A DNA stretch of 64,000 nt. Origin: an uncultured bacterium (lineage in GTDB: Bacteria; Bacillota; Clostridia; Oscillospirales; Acutalibacteraceae). The notes under the pieces were generated by a model, which was not told where the DNA came from, made no database searches, and was given only the letters and a program-made list of their open reading frames with translations. The stretch is taken from assembly GCA_905215855.1 (NCBI GenBank), contig CAJMRT010000006.1:1-64000 (forward strand), given 5' to 3'. The position numbers and the translations under genes were made by a program. Positions 9,615 through 19,135 of this stretch are shown here, one piece after another. Position 1 is the first letter of the stretch; each line of letters starts with the position of its first letter.

Positions 9615-10052
9615 TTATTTTTTGTCGTCTGTTTTTTCTGTAAGGTCGATGATATCGCCTGTGCAATGGGGACATTTTGTGGCTTTGATATCAATATCAC
9701 TGAAACAGAACGGACACTTTTTTGTTGCGGGTGCTTCTTCGGGTTCAGTTTTTTTGCCGAGTGACATAACCTTGTTGACAAGCTTTACGATAAGGAAGAT
9801 TACGAAAGCCATAATCAGGAAGTTGATTACCGCTGTGATAAACTTACCGTACATAATTGTTGCACCGTTGATTGTAACCTGAAACTGGTCAAAGTTGACA
9901 CCGCCGAAGATACCGAGAATCGGCGAAATGATGTCGCTTGTGAGAGAAGTTACGATTGCCTGAAAAGCCGCACCGATGATAACACCGACTGCGAGATCAA
10001 GCACATTTCCACGCATTATGAATTCCTTGAATTCCGAAAAAAACCTTTTCAT
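9615..10052 (-). CDS. mscL: Large-conductance mechanosensitive channel MscL with C-terminal zinc ribbon
   Basis: Forms a homopentameric channel that releases solutes under hypo-osmotic shock. The N-terminal EFKEFIMRGNVLDLAVGVIIG and the first helix are classic MscL; a second transmembrane helix follows around residues 70-95. At 145 residues it is slightly longer than usual because, after a charged linker, it ends in a CPFC...CPHC ribbon (about residues 113-130) of zinc-binding type rather than the usual short amphipathic helix. It lies 33 bp downstream of tyrS and is probably transcribed with it. Confidence 0.95.
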   Translation of the reverse strand: MKRFFSEFKEFIMRGNVLDLAVGVIIGAAFQAIVTSLTSDIISPILGIFGGVNFDQFQVTINGATIMYGKFITAVINFLIMAFVIFLIVKLVNKVMSLGKKTEPEEAPATKKCPFCFSDIDIKATKCPHCTGDIIDLTEKTDDKK

Positions 10053-10085
10053 TTTGCCCTGATCCCCTCTATTTAATTTTCAAAA

Positions 10086-11312
10086 TCAGCCAAGAATCGC
10101 CTTATGGTAAACCTTTTTACCCTTTTTGATTACAACATAGCCTTTTTCAAAATCAGACTTTGCAACCTTTGCGTAAACATCTGTTACCTTTTCATCGTCA
10201 ACAGAAACACCGCCCTGCTGAATAAGTCTTCTGCCCTCACCGTTTGAAGGAATGAGTCCGCACTTCTTCATGAGGTCAAGAATTCCGATTTCACCGTCTG
10301 CAAAATCAGCCTCTGTAAGAGTTGTTGAAGGCATATTGTCAGTATTTGTCTTGTTGGCAAAGATTGCTCTTGCAGCCTCCTGAGCCTTGTCAGCCTCATC
10401 TTTGCCGTGAACAAGCTCTGTAAGCTCATGAGCAAGAATTTCTTTTGCTTTGTTGATTTCACTGCCCTCAAGCTTTGCAAGCTCATCAATTTCTTCAAGC
10501 GAAAGGAATGTGAGCATTTTAAGGCACTTGATTACATCGCCGTCATCAACATTTCTCCAATACTGGTAGAAATCGTAGGGGCTTGTCTTTTCGGCTGAAA
10601 GCCATACTGCACCCGACTGGGTTTTACCCATTTTCTTACCCTCTGAGTTGAGGAGAAGGTTGATTGTCATTGCATATGCGTTCTTGCCGAGCTTTCTTCT
10701 GATAAGCTCTGTACCGCCGAGCATATTGCTCCACTGGTCATCACCGCCGAACTGCATATTACAGCCGTACTTCTGATAGAGAGCATAGAAGTCGTATGAC
10801 TGCATAATCATATAGTTAAATTCAAGGAAGCTGAGTCCCTTTTCCATTCTCTGCTTGTAGCACTCTGCACGAAGCATATTGTTAACGCTGAAACAAGCGC
10901 CTACATCACGGAGAAGTTCAACATAGTTAAGGTCAAGAAGCCAGTCTGCGTTATTTACAAGAAGAGCCTTGCCCTCTGAAAAGTCGATAAAACGGCTCAT
11001 CTGCTTTTTAAAGCAATCAACATTGTGCTGAATTGTTTCCTTTGTCATCATCTGACGCATATCTGTTCTGCCTGACGGATCACCGATCATACCCGTGCCG
11101 CCGCCTACGAGTGCAATTGGCTTGTTGCCTGCCATCTGAAGCCTTTTCATAAGGCAAAGAGCCATAAAGTGACCTACATGGAGGCTGTCGGCTGTCGGGT
11201 CAAAGCCGATATAGAATGTGGCTTTACCACTGTTTACAAGCTCTCTGATTTCTTCTTCGTCTGTAACCTGAGCGATAAGTCCTCTGGCTACGAGTTCTTC
11301 ATATACTCCCAT
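10086..11312 (-). CDS. tyrS: Tyrosyl-tRNA synthetase
   Basis: Class I aminoacyl-tRNA synthetase charging tRNA-Tyr. The HIGH-like motif is seen as PTADSLHVGHFMAL and the KMSKS-like motif as KKMGKTQSG, with the GGDDQWSNM tyrosine/tRNA region between them. A C-terminal S4 RNA-binding domain (GEGRRLIQQGGVSVDDEKV) completes the 408-residue protein. It has its own promoter at 11354-11381 with a leader too short for a T-box, so T-box control is absent here. Confidence 0.97.
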   Translation of the reverse strand: MGVYEELVARGLIAQVTDEEEIRELVNSGKATFYIGFDPTADSLHVGHFMALCLMKRLQMAGNKPIALVGGGTGMIGDPSGRTDMRQMMTKETIQHNVDCFKKQMSRFIDFSEGKALLVNNADWLLDLNYVELLRDVGACFSVNNMLRAECYKQRMEKGLSFLEFNYMIMQSYDFYALYQKYGCNMQFGGDDQWSNMLGGTELIRRKLGKNAYAMTINLLLNSEGKKMGKTQSGAVWLSAEKTSPYDFYQYWRNVDDGDVIKCLKMLTFLSLEEIDELAKLEGSEINKAKEILAHELTELVHGKDEADKAQEAARAIFANKTNTDNMPSTTLTEADFADGEIGILDLMKKCGLIPSNGEGRRLIQQGGVSVDDEKVTDVYAKVAKSDFEKGYVVIKKGKKVYHKAILG

Positions 11313-11353
11313 ATTTAAAAATTCCTTTCGATTTTTGTCAGTTAAACAATAAT

Positions 11354-11381
11354 ATTATAACATTATTTAATTTATAGTCAA
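11354..11381 (-). promoter_or_regulatory. Promoter for tyrS-mscL
   Basis: TTGACT, 16 bp, TATAAT on the minus strand, about 40 bp upstream of the tyrS start. Confidence 0.7.
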
Positions 11382-11385
11382 CCTT

Positions 11386-12327
11386 TCAGGCATGAGTTTT
11401 GGTGCAAATCTCGCCGTTTTCGATTGTTATCATAACGGTTTTATCGCTGTCTGTCTGATAAACATTTTTGCACACGCTGTTAAGCAAGGCTGTTATGTAG
11501 TAATCGGGAAGTGCCGTATCGTCAGCCGAAACGCTTATTACAGCGGTTTCGGGGCTTGCCTTTGCAAGAAAATCTTCACTTGAAGAATACTTACTGCCGT
11601 GGTGTGCAACCTTGAGCACATCGCATTTTAATTCTTTGTCGGAATTAACCATTGATTCTTCCCTTTTTGACGAAATGTCGCCTGTAAAGAGAAATCGCTT
11701 TTCGTCATATTCAAGCATTGTTACAAGCGAATTATCGTTTGTGTTGCCGAAGTCCCTTTCGGGTTGATAAAATTTAAAGGTCATATTTCCGATTTCAACG
11801 GGTTTGTCTGAAACGGGAATTACGGTTTTTATATTATTTTCTTTTATAGAATTAACAAGCTTTTCGTATTCTGGGGTTTTGTGGTTGTCGGAATATTTTC
11901 CGAAATAAACAACATCCGTACCGCATTCATCTATGATATCGGGCAACGAACCGATGTGGTCGCTGTCGGGGTGTGACACGATTACGGCATCAAGATGAGT
12001 TACCGAACTGCGTTTGAGATAGGCAGTAATTTTATCGGTCACAAGATTTGTTCCTCCGTCAATCAGCACACTTTTATCTCCGCATTTAATCAGCGTACAA
12101 TCAGCCGAACCTACATTTGTAAATGAAACGGAAAAATCGGACTCCATATCGGCTGAAATCCCAAAAAATGTATAGACATCGTTCCAATCGGGAATTCCGA
12201 GAGGTTTTCCGAATGAAACAAGCAGTACACAGGCAATGAAAAGTACGCATACCGATATTTTCAGTATGAAAAAGATTTTATTTCTTTTTGTTTTTTCGTC
12301 TGTACTTTGCGAACTTGTCTTTGCCGT
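11386..12327 (-). CDS. ComEC-like metallo-beta-lactamase-fold protein, membrane-anchored; start uncertain
   Basis: A stand-alone relative of the ComEC C-terminal domain, probably exported and acting on nucleic acid or phosphodiesters. Metal motif VSHPDSDHIG, LFTGDIS and VAHHGSKYSS are intact. The first standard start, ATG at 12147, omits an open stretch that encodes a lysine/arginine-rich segment and a hydrophobic helix (IFFILKISVCVLFIACVLLV), a clear signal anchor. No ATG, GTG or TTG exists in frame before it up to an upstream stop. An ACG at 12327, preceded by AAGGGAAGAGG, is a candidate start; it would overlap ygiQ by 50 bp. The 5' end is therefore tentative. Confidence 0.8.
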   Translation of the reverse strand, partial: TAKTSSQSTDEKTKRNKIFFILKISVCVLFIACVLLVSFGKPLGIPDWNDVYTFFGISADMESDFSVSFTNVGSADCTLIKCGDKSVLIDGGTNLVTDKITAYLKRSSVTHLDAVIVSHPDSDHIGSLPDIIDECGTDVVYFGKYSDNHKTPEYEKLVNSIKENNIKTVIPVSDKPVEIGNMTFKFYQPERDFGNTNDNSLVTMLEYDEKRFLFTGDISSKREESMVNSDKELKCDVLKVAHHGSKYSSSEDFLAKASPETAVISVSADDTALPDYYITALLNSVCKNVYQTDSDKTVMITIENGEICTKTHA

Positions 12328-14191
12328 TTTTGCCTCTTCCCTTCTGATTCTGCGAATTGCGGTTGTTGTTCTGTTTTGAATAACCGCCCTGTGTTTGTCC
12401 CGCCATCGGAGTTACAAGACATTTTTTATCGTTACCGATTAAATCCCGTCTGCCTGCTTTGATGAGTGCTTTGATTACAAGCGGTTTGTTTTCGGGAATG
12501 AAATACTGCAGCAACGCCCTTTGCATTGCCTTTTCATTTTCAGACTTCGGAACATAAACCTCTTTGAGAGTGTACGGATCAAGCTCCGTATAGAACATAC
12601 TCGTTGAAATTGTACCCGGAGTCGGATAGAAGTCCTGAACCTGTTTTGGATGAATGTTTTCACGCTTGCAGAAAAGTGCAAGTTCTACGGCATCCGAAAG
12701 TGTTGAACCGGGGTGTGAGCTCATAAGATACGGCACGACATACTGGTCTTTATTTTCCTTGCCCGTAAAATCGTAGAACATCTTACAAAAACGCTTGTAG
12801 CTTTCAATATGCGGCTTGCCCATTTTGTCAAGAACCGCCGCCGAACAATGCTCGGGGGCAACTCTCAGCTGACCGCTGATGTGGTACTTTACAAGTTCAC
12901 GGAAAAACTCATCATTTTCATCTTCAATAAGGTAATCAAAACGGATTCCGCTGCGGATAAACACCTTTTTAATTCCCTTGAGATTTCTCAGCTTTCGCAG
13001 AATATCAAGATATTCCGTGTGTGACACCTGCATATTCGGGCAAGGTGTCGGTGCAAGACATCTTCTGTTTTTACAAAGTCCGAGCTTTTTCTGCTTTTCG
13101 CATGACGGAAGTCTGAAGTTTGCGGTAGGTCCTCCGACATCGCTTATGTAGCCCTTGAATCGTGGATTATCAAGAAAACTTTCAGCCTCCTCAATAATAC
13201 TCTTTTCACTTCTGACGGTTACCGCTCTGCCCTGATGAAAAGCAAGTGAGCAGAAATTACAAGCACCGAAACAACCACGGTTGTGTGTGATTGAAAACAG
13301 TACTTCGTTGATACCGGGTACGCCGCCGAGACTTTCATAACACTTTGGATACCAACGCTCATACGGCAGAGAATAGACATAATCAAGCTGTTTTGTGTCA
13401 AGCGGCTGCATCGGAGGATTCTGCACAAGAATATACTTTCCGTGCCTTTGAATGAGGGTTTTGCCCCTTACTGCATCAGCCTCCTCAAGCTCCCTGCGTG
13501 ATGCAATTGCATAGTCACGCTTGTCCTCTTTTACACGCTCGTAGCTTGGAAGTTCGACAACCGACTTTGGCACATAATCGTCTGTACGAATTTTATAGCA
13601 AACACCTCTGATGTCGTAAAGCGATTCAACAGGATAGCCTTCGGAAAGTCTTTTTGCAATTTCAATTGTCTGCAGCTCGCCCATTCCGTACACAAGCAAA
13701 TCTGCCTTGCTGTCGAAAATAATTGAGGGCATTACCTCATTTTTCCAATAATCATAATGGGCAAATCTTCTGAGTGATGCCTCAAGACCTCCGATTATAA
13801 TGGGAGAATCGGGATATAGCTTTCTGATTAAGTTGCAGTAAACTGTGACTGCTCTGTCGGGACGCCTGCCGTTTTTACCGCCTGCCGTATAGGCATCATC
13901 ATGTCTTTTACGCTTTGCAACCGTGTAGTGGGCAACCATACTGTCAATGTTGCCTGCCGACACCATAAAACCGAGCCTTGGTTTTCCGAACTGTGTAAAA
14001 TCATCATCGTTTTTCCAATTAGGTTGTGCAAGGAATGCTGTCTTGTAACCGCAATCCTCAAGAACTCTCGTGATTATTGCCGCACCGAATGACGGATGGT
14101 CAACATAGCTGTCACCGCAAACATATATAAAATCGACTTCGTTCCAGCCTCGATCACGCATTTCTTTTGCGTTCATCGGTAAAAAAGCCAT
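12278..14191 (-). CDS. ygiQ: YgiQ-family radical SAM protein
   Basis: A large radical SAM enzyme of unknown reaction (UPF0313). It has an N-terminal cobalamin-binding-like domain, then the cluster motif CFGACNFC (CX3CX2C) in NRGCFGACNFCSLAFHQGR, and the YgiQ signature PTANFRLPSC and CLAPTPCPN cysteines around residues 360-385. The C-terminal 40 residues form a basic, Asn/Lys/Gln-rich tail, probably disordered. At 637 residues it matches the family. It lies 20 bp downstream of ftsK in the tepA-uppP-ftsK-ygiQ run. Confidence 0.92.
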   Translation of the reverse strand: MAFLPMNAKEMRDRGWNEVDFIYVCGDSYVDHPSFGAAIITRVLEDCGYKTAFLAQPNWKNDDDFTQFGKPRLGFMVSAGNIDSMVAHYTVAKRKRHDDAYTAGGKNGRRPDRAVTVYCNLIRKLYPDSPIIIGGLEASLRRFAHYDYWKNEVMPSIIFDSKADLLVYGMGELQTIEIAKRLSEGYPVESLYDIRGVCYKIRTDDYVPKSVVELPSYERVKEDKRDYAIASRRELEEADAVRGKTLIQRHGKYILVQNPPMQPLDTKQLDYVYSLPYERWYPKCYESLGGVPGINEVLFSITHNRGCFGACNFCSLAFHQGRAVTVRSEKSIIEEAESFLDNPRFKGYISDVGGPTANFRLPSCEKQKKLGLCKNRRCLAPTPCPNMQVSHTEYLDILRKLRNLKGIKKVFIRSGIRFDYLIEDENDEFFRELVKYHISGQLRVAPEHCSAAVLDKMGKPHIESYKRFCKMFYDFTGKENKDQYVVPYLMSSHPGSTLSDAVELALFCKRENIHPKQVQDFYPTPGTISTSMFYTELDPYTLKEVYVPKSENEKAMQRALLQYFIPENKPLVIKALIKAGRRDLIGNDKKCLVTPMAGQTQGGYSKQNNNRNSQNQKGRGKNGKDKFAKYRRKNKKK

Positions 14192-14211
14192 ATTGAACCC
14201 TCCTTTATTTA

Positions 14212-16968
14212 TTAATCGGCTCTGTTTTCAAGTGCATTTCTGCGTTCGAGCCATTCGTTGTAGGTCATGAGAACATCTCTCGGTTTTGAACCCTGATGAG
14301 GGCCTACAACTCCCATTTGTTCCATATCGTCAATCATTCTGCCTGCTCTTGCGTAGCCGACCTTGAGTCTTCTCTGCAAGAGTGAGGTTGATGCCTGTCC
14401 TGCTTCAATTACGCACTTGATTGCCTCTTCCATTTTGCTGTCAATATCAAGACCTTCGTCAGATGATGAATCTGAATCACCCGATTTTTTGCCCTGAGCA
14501 ATTTCTTCTGCAGCAATTCTTTTAATTTTTTCTTCGATTTCAGAATTATACTGAGCCGAATATGCTTTCTTTATGTAGTGGGTTACACCCTCGATTTCTT
14601 CATCGGAAGCATAGCAGCCCTGAACACGAATAGGCTTTGGAGCGCCTACAGGCGAAAACAGCATATCGCCTCGGCCGATGAGCTTTTCACCGCCGCCTGT
14701 ATCAAGAATTGTACGGGAGTCTGTGTTTGAACTTACCTTGAGTGAAATACGGCTCGGTACATTCGCCTTGATAAGACCTGTGATTACATTAACGGTAGGT
14801 CTTTGGGTTGCAAGGATAAGGTGCATACCTGCGGCACGAGCCATCTGAGCAAGTCGGCAGATTGAGTCCTCAACCTCGCTCGGAGCCGCCATCATCAAAT
14901 CGGCAAGCTCGTCAATTGCAATTACAACACGGCTCATTTTTTCTTTGGCAACGGGAAGTCCGTTTACTTCAAGAACAGGCTGAACCTCTTCTCCCTCTTC
15001 ATTAACAACAGGTGGATTTTTCTCCATATAATTCATATTTTTTTCGATAAGAGAATTATATGAATCAATATCCTTACAATCGTATTCGGAGAAAATTTTA
15101 TATCTCTGGAGCATTTCGTTTACTGCCCACGCAAGCGCACCCGCCGCCTTTTTGGCATCGGATACTACGGGAATGAGCAAATGCGGAATACCCTTGTATT
15201 TTGAAAATTCAACCATTTTCGGGTCAATAAGCAAAAGCTTTACTTCATCGGGAGTTGCCTTGTAGAGAATACTCATAAGAATTGAGTTTACGCACACGGA
15301 TTTACCCGAACCTGTTGTACCTGCAATGAGCAAGTGCGGCATTTTTGCAAGATCGGTAACAACAATTTCACCTGAGATATCTCTTCCGAGAACGGTTGTG
15401 AGCTTGCTCTTGCTGTTTCTGAACTTGTCCGAATCAATCAATTCACGCATTGTTACCATGCTTACAACCTTGTTCGGAACTTCAATTCCGACTGCCGCCT
15501 TACCCGGAATAGGCGCTTCAATACGAACACCGTTTGCGGCAAGGCTGAGTGCGATATCATCGGAAAGATTTGTAATTTTGCTGATTTTAACACCGGGGGC
15601 AGGCTGTAACTCATAGCGTGTTACCGACGGACCTCGGCAGATGTTTACAATGCTTGCTTTTACACCGAAACTTGTGAGAGTATCGATGAGCTTTTTGGCA
15701 TTATTCTGCATTTCTTCCATTGCGTCGCCGTCATCGGAATTTAGCTTCGGCTTGAGCAACTGAATCGGTGGGAACTGATATTTTTTCTCTTCACTTTGAG
15801 AATTATCGGAACGAACAGCCCTGTCAAGCTGGTCTGCGATTTCATCATCAGCTTCTTCGCTGTCATCTTTTTTGCTTTTGAGAAGTGCTTTTTTGGCAAT
15901 GCTTTCGGTTTCGGGGTCAGGCTTATTCTGTTTAGGTTCAGCCTTTGAAACTGACTTTTCGTTTGAGATATCCTCTGCAATTGCAGAAACAGTGTTGTCG
16001 GCACTCTTGCCCATAGGCTTGCTTGCACGGTTGATTATGTTGATAAGGTCTTGTGACAAGTCCTTGTCTGCGGCATTTTCTTCTTTTGAATCCGCAATAT
16101 CCGTGTCAATTCCGTTGACTTCGGGTTTGGATTTCTTTGTCTTTGACTTCTTATCATCAAGCGGAATGTCGATAAAACTGCCCGAGCGTTTTCTCGGTTC
16201 ACCGTCAAGAGCGATGTCAATATTACCTCTTTCGGCAAGTTTTCTCTCACGATTTTCTTCTCTGCGCTCTCTGCGAACTCTCGCCCTCTCTTCACCTGCT
16301 TCACGGATATGTACGGCTGTTCTTGATGCCGCCGCTGTCATATCTTTGATTGAAATATTAGCGACAATAAGTATGAGTGCGGCTGTTGCAACGAAACTTG
16401 TGAAAAGCGCGGCTGTACTGCCAAAGAGCACAACAAGCGGATAGCCGAGCAGTCCGCCGATTATTCCGCAACCGAAAGTCATATAATTTGTGGTGTCGGA
16501 AGCGTCTTTGAACAGATTGCCAAGACACGCAAAAAGATTCATATCAGAATATTTTGCACCGCTTCCTGCGTAAATTAACGCACCGATAAACAGGATTATT
16601 ACAACGCAAAGGAAAAGTTTCAGCTTATATCGTGCCACCTGCTTTTCCTTTTCGGTCATTACGCAGAGGTAAAACAGCGTTACAGGGACAAGGAAAATTC
16701 CGAATCCGAGAACTCCGAAGAAGAAACTGCGTATCATAGTCCAGACATTTGAGCCTTTTATGAAAATTATGCAGACAAAAACAGCCGCAACGGCGGCATA
16801 GAGAATTGCCCTTACACGCGGCGAAAGTCCGCTGCTCCTTTTGGGAACAGCGGATGCTTTGGTTCGGCTTGCAGTTTTTGTACCCTTTGATGAGGTTTTT
16901 GAAGAGGTCTTTTTTCTGCCTGCCGTAGTATTTTTAGTTTTGTCAGCTGTTTTTTTCTTAGCTGCCAA
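14212..16968 (-). CDS. ftsK: DNA translocase FtsK/SpoIIIE
   Basis: Septal DNA pump used in chromosome segregation at division and, in spore formers, into the forespore. It has a basic Ser/Thr/Lys-rich N-terminus, four or more transmembrane helices (about residues 55-200), a charged linker, and an ATPase motor with GTTGSGKS Walker A and [12 protein letters not shown]alker B. The C-terminal winged-helix gamma domain ([20 protein letters not shown]) recognises orienting DNA sequences. The TTG at 16968 is chosen because GGAG lies 8 bases upstream; the GTG at 16977 overlaps that site. One such gene is seen here, so whether it is the division or sporulation version cannot be told. Confidence 0.95.
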   Translation of the reverse strand: MAAKKKTADKTKNTTAGRKKTSSKTSSKGTKTASRTKASAVPKRSSGLSPRVRAILYAAVAAVFVCIIFIKGSNVWTMIRSFFFGVLGFGIFLVPVTLFYLCVMTEKEKQVARYKLKLFLCVVIILFIGALIYAGSGAKYSDMNLFACLGNLFKDASDTTNYMTFGCGIIGGLLGYPLVVLFGSTAALFTSFVATAALILIVANISIKDMTAAASRTAVHIREAGEERARVRRERREENRERKLAERGNIDIALDGEPRKRSGSFIDIPLDDKKSKTKKSKPEVNGIDTDIADSKEENAADKDLSQDLINIINRASKPMGKSADNTVSAIAEDISNEKSVSKAEPKQNKPDPETESIAKKALLKSKKDDSEEADDEIADQLDRAVRSDNSQSEEKKYQFPPIQLLKPKLNSDDGDAMEEMQNNAKKLIDTLTSFGVKASIVNICRGPSVTRYELQPAPGVKISKITNLSDDIALSLAANGVRIEAPIPGKAAVGIEVPNKVVSMVTMRELIDSDKFRNSKSKLTTVLGRDISGEIVVTDLAKMPHLLIAGTTGSGKSVCVNSILMSILYKATPDEVKLLLIDPKMVEFSKYKGIPHLLIPVVSDAKKAAGALAWAVNEMLQRYKIFSEYDCKDIDSYNSLIEKNMNYMEKNPPVVNEEGEEVQPVLEVNGLPVAKEKMSRVVIAIDELADLMMAAPSEVEDSICRLAQMARAAGMHLILATQRPTVNVITGLIKANVPSRISLKVSSNTDSRTILDTGGGEKLIGRGDMLFSPVGAPKPIRVQGCYASDEEIEGVTHYIKKAYSAQYNSEIEEKIKRIAAEEIAQGKKSGDSDSSSDEGLDIDSKMEEAIKCVIEAGQASTSLLQRRLKVGYARAGRMIDDMEQMGVVGPHQGSKPRDVLMTYNEWLERRNALENRAD

Positions 16969-16989
16969 TAATATCACTCCAATTAAAAT

Positions 16990-17949
16990 TTATGCGATTG
17001 GTGCACCTGTGAAAAGGTTCACACCTGTGCTAATTTCAATGATTGAAATTACAACAAATGCGACACCGACAACCGCTGTATAGATTACAAAAATCTCCAT
17101 TTTGTCGGATTTTAAGAACCACTTAAAAATAATGATTGCGAGGTAGCCAACTACTGCGGAAACTACCATACCGATAATCAGCGGAAGAAACTCAACATTA
17201 CTGAGTCCGTCAGGCGACTTGATTGCATCCACGCCCTCAAGAAGAGCCGCCGCAAGGATTGACGGAATACCGAGTACGAATGTGTAGTCAAGAGCCTTTT
17301 GCTTTGAGATTCCTCTCATTTCACCGACTGCAAGTGTTGAACCTGAGCGTGAAAGGCCCGGAAGAAGTGCGGCACAAACCTGTGTTACACCGACAAGAAT
17401 TGCATCGACAACATTAAAATTATCTCTTGTAGCCTTGGCATTGCTCTTTGTTGCAAGGTGTTTATGATTTGCCGCAACGCTCTTGCGATTACGGATAATG
17501 CCAATTGTGAGAAGTACGCTTGTGAGAATAAGCGAACAAGCGGTTACTATAAGAACAGGACTTGCGGAAAGCCGGTCTGCAAGGTCTTTGAGTTTCATAT
17601 CTGTTCCGGGGATTGGCAGAAAAAGCAAGAACAGCGGTATAAGACCGATGATGAGCATTACAACAAGGTTGCGGTTGTAGTTCATTTTGCTCCACTTAAA
17701 CTTGCCTGTGAAAATATCCTTGAGCATAAGGAAAAATTCTTTGATAAGATCCCACACAAGTTTGTGATAGAATGCAATAACGGCAACAAGTGTGCCGACA
17801 TGAAGCATTACATTAAAGAAAAGATTGCTGTCGCCTGTGCCTACACCGAGAATATGCTGTGTAATTGCAAGGTGACCACTGCTTGATACAGGCAAAAATT
17901 CGGTAAGTCCCTGAACTATGCCCTGAATAATGGCATCTAAAATTGACAT
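16990..17949 (-). CDS. uppP: Undecaprenyl-diphosphatase UppP (BacA)
   Basis: Integral membrane phosphatase recycling undecaprenyl diphosphate for cell-wall synthesis and giving bacitracin tolerance. The signatures are GIVQGLTEFLPVSSSGHL near the N-terminus and LPGLSRSGSTLAVGEMRGIS in the second half, which contribute the catalytic E, S and R. ATG at 17949 follows GGAGGAATACATATC and starts at the expected MSILDAIIQG; a longer reading would start before this site. Length is 319 residues. It precedes ftsK by 21 bp. Confidence 0.95.
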   Translation of the reverse strand: MSILDAIIQGIVQGLTEFLPVSSSGHLAITQHILGVGTGDSNLFFNVMLHVGTLVAVIAFYHKLVWDLIKEFFLMLKDIFTGKFKWSKMNYNRNLVVMLIIGLIPLFLLFLPIPGTDMKLKDLADRLSASPVLIVTACSLILTSVLLTIGIIRNRKSVAANHKHLATKSNAKATRDNFNVVDAILVGVTQVCAALLPGLSRSGSTLAVGEMRGISKQKALDYTFVLGIPSILAAALLEGVDAIKSPDGLSNVEFLPLIIGMVVSAVVGYLAIIIFKWFLKSDKMEIFVIYTAVVGVAFVVISIIEISTGVNLFTGAPIA

Positions 17950-18072
17950 GATATGTATTCCTCCAAAAATTAAATCTGATAGACCTTCTTCATTGTTTGT
18001 ACGATTAAAAACGGAATAAGTTGGCATACTTTCATATTTTGCACAAATCAGAAAAAGGTTACGATATATATG

Positions 18073-18092
18073 TATTCGGGCATTTTGCCCGA
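18073..18092. repeat. Hairpin immediately after tepA-like stop codon
   Basis: ATTCGGGC-attt-GCCCGAAT-like palindrome directly downstream of the stop codon. There is no T run on the minus strand, so it is at most a weak terminator or mRNA 3' stabiliser within the operon. Confidence 0.4.
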
Positions 18093-18094
18093 AA

Positions 18095-18901
18095 TCATTT
18101 TTCCTGCTTTTTTGAGCGGGATTTTTTAGGCTTTGACTTGCTCTTGCTTTCTTTTATCAAATCATAAAGAGCGTCAATTGCATCGGAAACAGTTCCGACC
18201 TCATCAATCAAACCCTCCTCAACAGCCTCTTCCCCCTCAAGAATAGTTCCGATATCCATTACAAGCTCGCCTGTATTGAGCACAAGCTGATTGTAACGGT
18301 CTTTTGTGATGTTGGAATTTTCGGCAACAAAGGTTGTGATTCTGTCCTGCATACGCTGAAAATATTCAAAAGTCTGAGGAACTCCGAGTGTGAGTCCTGT
18401 TGACCTGACGGGGTGAACCGTCATTGAGGCACTTTTTGCAATAAAGCTCTTATCTGCCGCAACAGCAAGCGGAATTCCTATTGAATGACCTCCGCCGAGT
18501 ACGATGGAAACAGTCGGCTTTTTCATTCCCGAAATCACTTCGGCAATTGCAAGACCTGCCTCAACATCTCCCCCAACCGTGTTAATCAGCACAAGAAGAC
18601 CGTCAATTCTTTCGTCCTCCTCAACCGAAACAAGCAGAGGAATAACATGCTCATATTTCGTTGTTTTGTTCTGCTGTGAAAGAATGTAATGACCTTCAAT
18701 TTGACCGATAATTGTCAGACAATGAAAAACGCAGTCCTTGTGAGTTGTGAGAACCGAACCTGTTTCGTCAATCTGGTCTGTGTGTTCTTCGCTTATAGGG
18801 CTGTCGTTTGCAAGCTTTTGCGGATCGTCATCTGAAGCGGGATTTTTTACGAAATTTCCCTTTTTGGATGAGGTTTTTGAAGATTTTGATTTTTGTGGCA
18901 T
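18095..18901 (-). CDS. ClpP-fold protease TepA-like
   Basis: A ClpP/crotonase-fold serine peptidase of the TepA (translocation-enhancing) branch, which lacks the barrel-forming regularity of true ClpP. Catalytic residues are visible as Ser in GGGHSIGIP and His in MTVHPVRSTG, following the NTVGGDVEAGLAI loop. A Ser/Lys-rich low-complexity N-terminus of about 60 residues and a Lys/Ser-rich tail flank the core. ATG at 18901 follows CGGAGGTG; the upstream in-frame start is rejected. In Bacillus the tepA homologue also neighbours spoIIIE. The promoter is at 18993-19021. Confidence 0.85.
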   Translation of the reverse strand: MPQKSKSSKTSSKKGNFVKNPASDDDPQKLANDSPISEEHTDQIDETGSVLTTHKDCVFHCLTIIGQIEGHYILSQQNKTTKYEHVIPLLVSVEEDERIDGLLVLINTVGGDVEAGLAIAEVISGMKKPTVSIVLGGGHSIGIPLAVAADKSFIAKSASMTVHPVRSTGLTLGVPQTFEYFQRMQDRITTFVAENSNITKDRYNQLVLNTGELVMDIGTILEGEEAVEEGLIDEVGTVSDAIDALYDLIKESKSKSKPKKSRSKKQEK

Positions 18902-18992
18902 TGTATGCACCTCCGAGAATAGTTTCTCCGAAATTGCACACAAAATGTATGCCGCACATCAAATTATGATATTCACGGCACATTACCTTTTT

Positions 18993-19021
18993 ATTATAGC
19001 ATTTAAGCGAAGTTATTTCAA
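18993..19021 (-). promoter_or_regulatory. Promoter for the tepA-uppP-ftsK-ygiQ operon
   Basis: TTGAAA, 17 bp, TATAAT on the minus strand, about 90 bp before the tepA-like start. Confidence 0.7.
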
Positions 19022-19093
19022 TAATTTTATTTCTTTATTTCTAATAAGTAATAATTATTTTAAAGAATTATTGTAGTATAGAATAAATATTAT

Positions 19094-19112
19094 TCCGACA
19101 GAACCTGTCGGA
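19094..19112 (+). repeat. Perfect inverted repeat in the leader of the CNNM gene
   Basis: TCCGACAG-aac-CTGTCGGA, an 8-bp stem with 3-base loop, ends 10 bases before the GGAG ribosome binding site. It could be a leader hairpin or an operator; nothing else distinguishes the two. Confidence 0.45.
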
Positions 19113-19135
19113 AGTTGTTATGGAGTGATATTTAG

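Noticed and set aside
11313..11385. Possible T-box leader for tyrS
   Set aside because: Only about 70 bp separate the MBL gene and tyrS; no room for a T-box and no specifier/antiterminator pattern.
15872..16444. Long open frame opposite ftsK
   Set aside because: It lies antisense to the charged linker of FtsK and its codon pattern mirrors that gene; no ribosome binding site.
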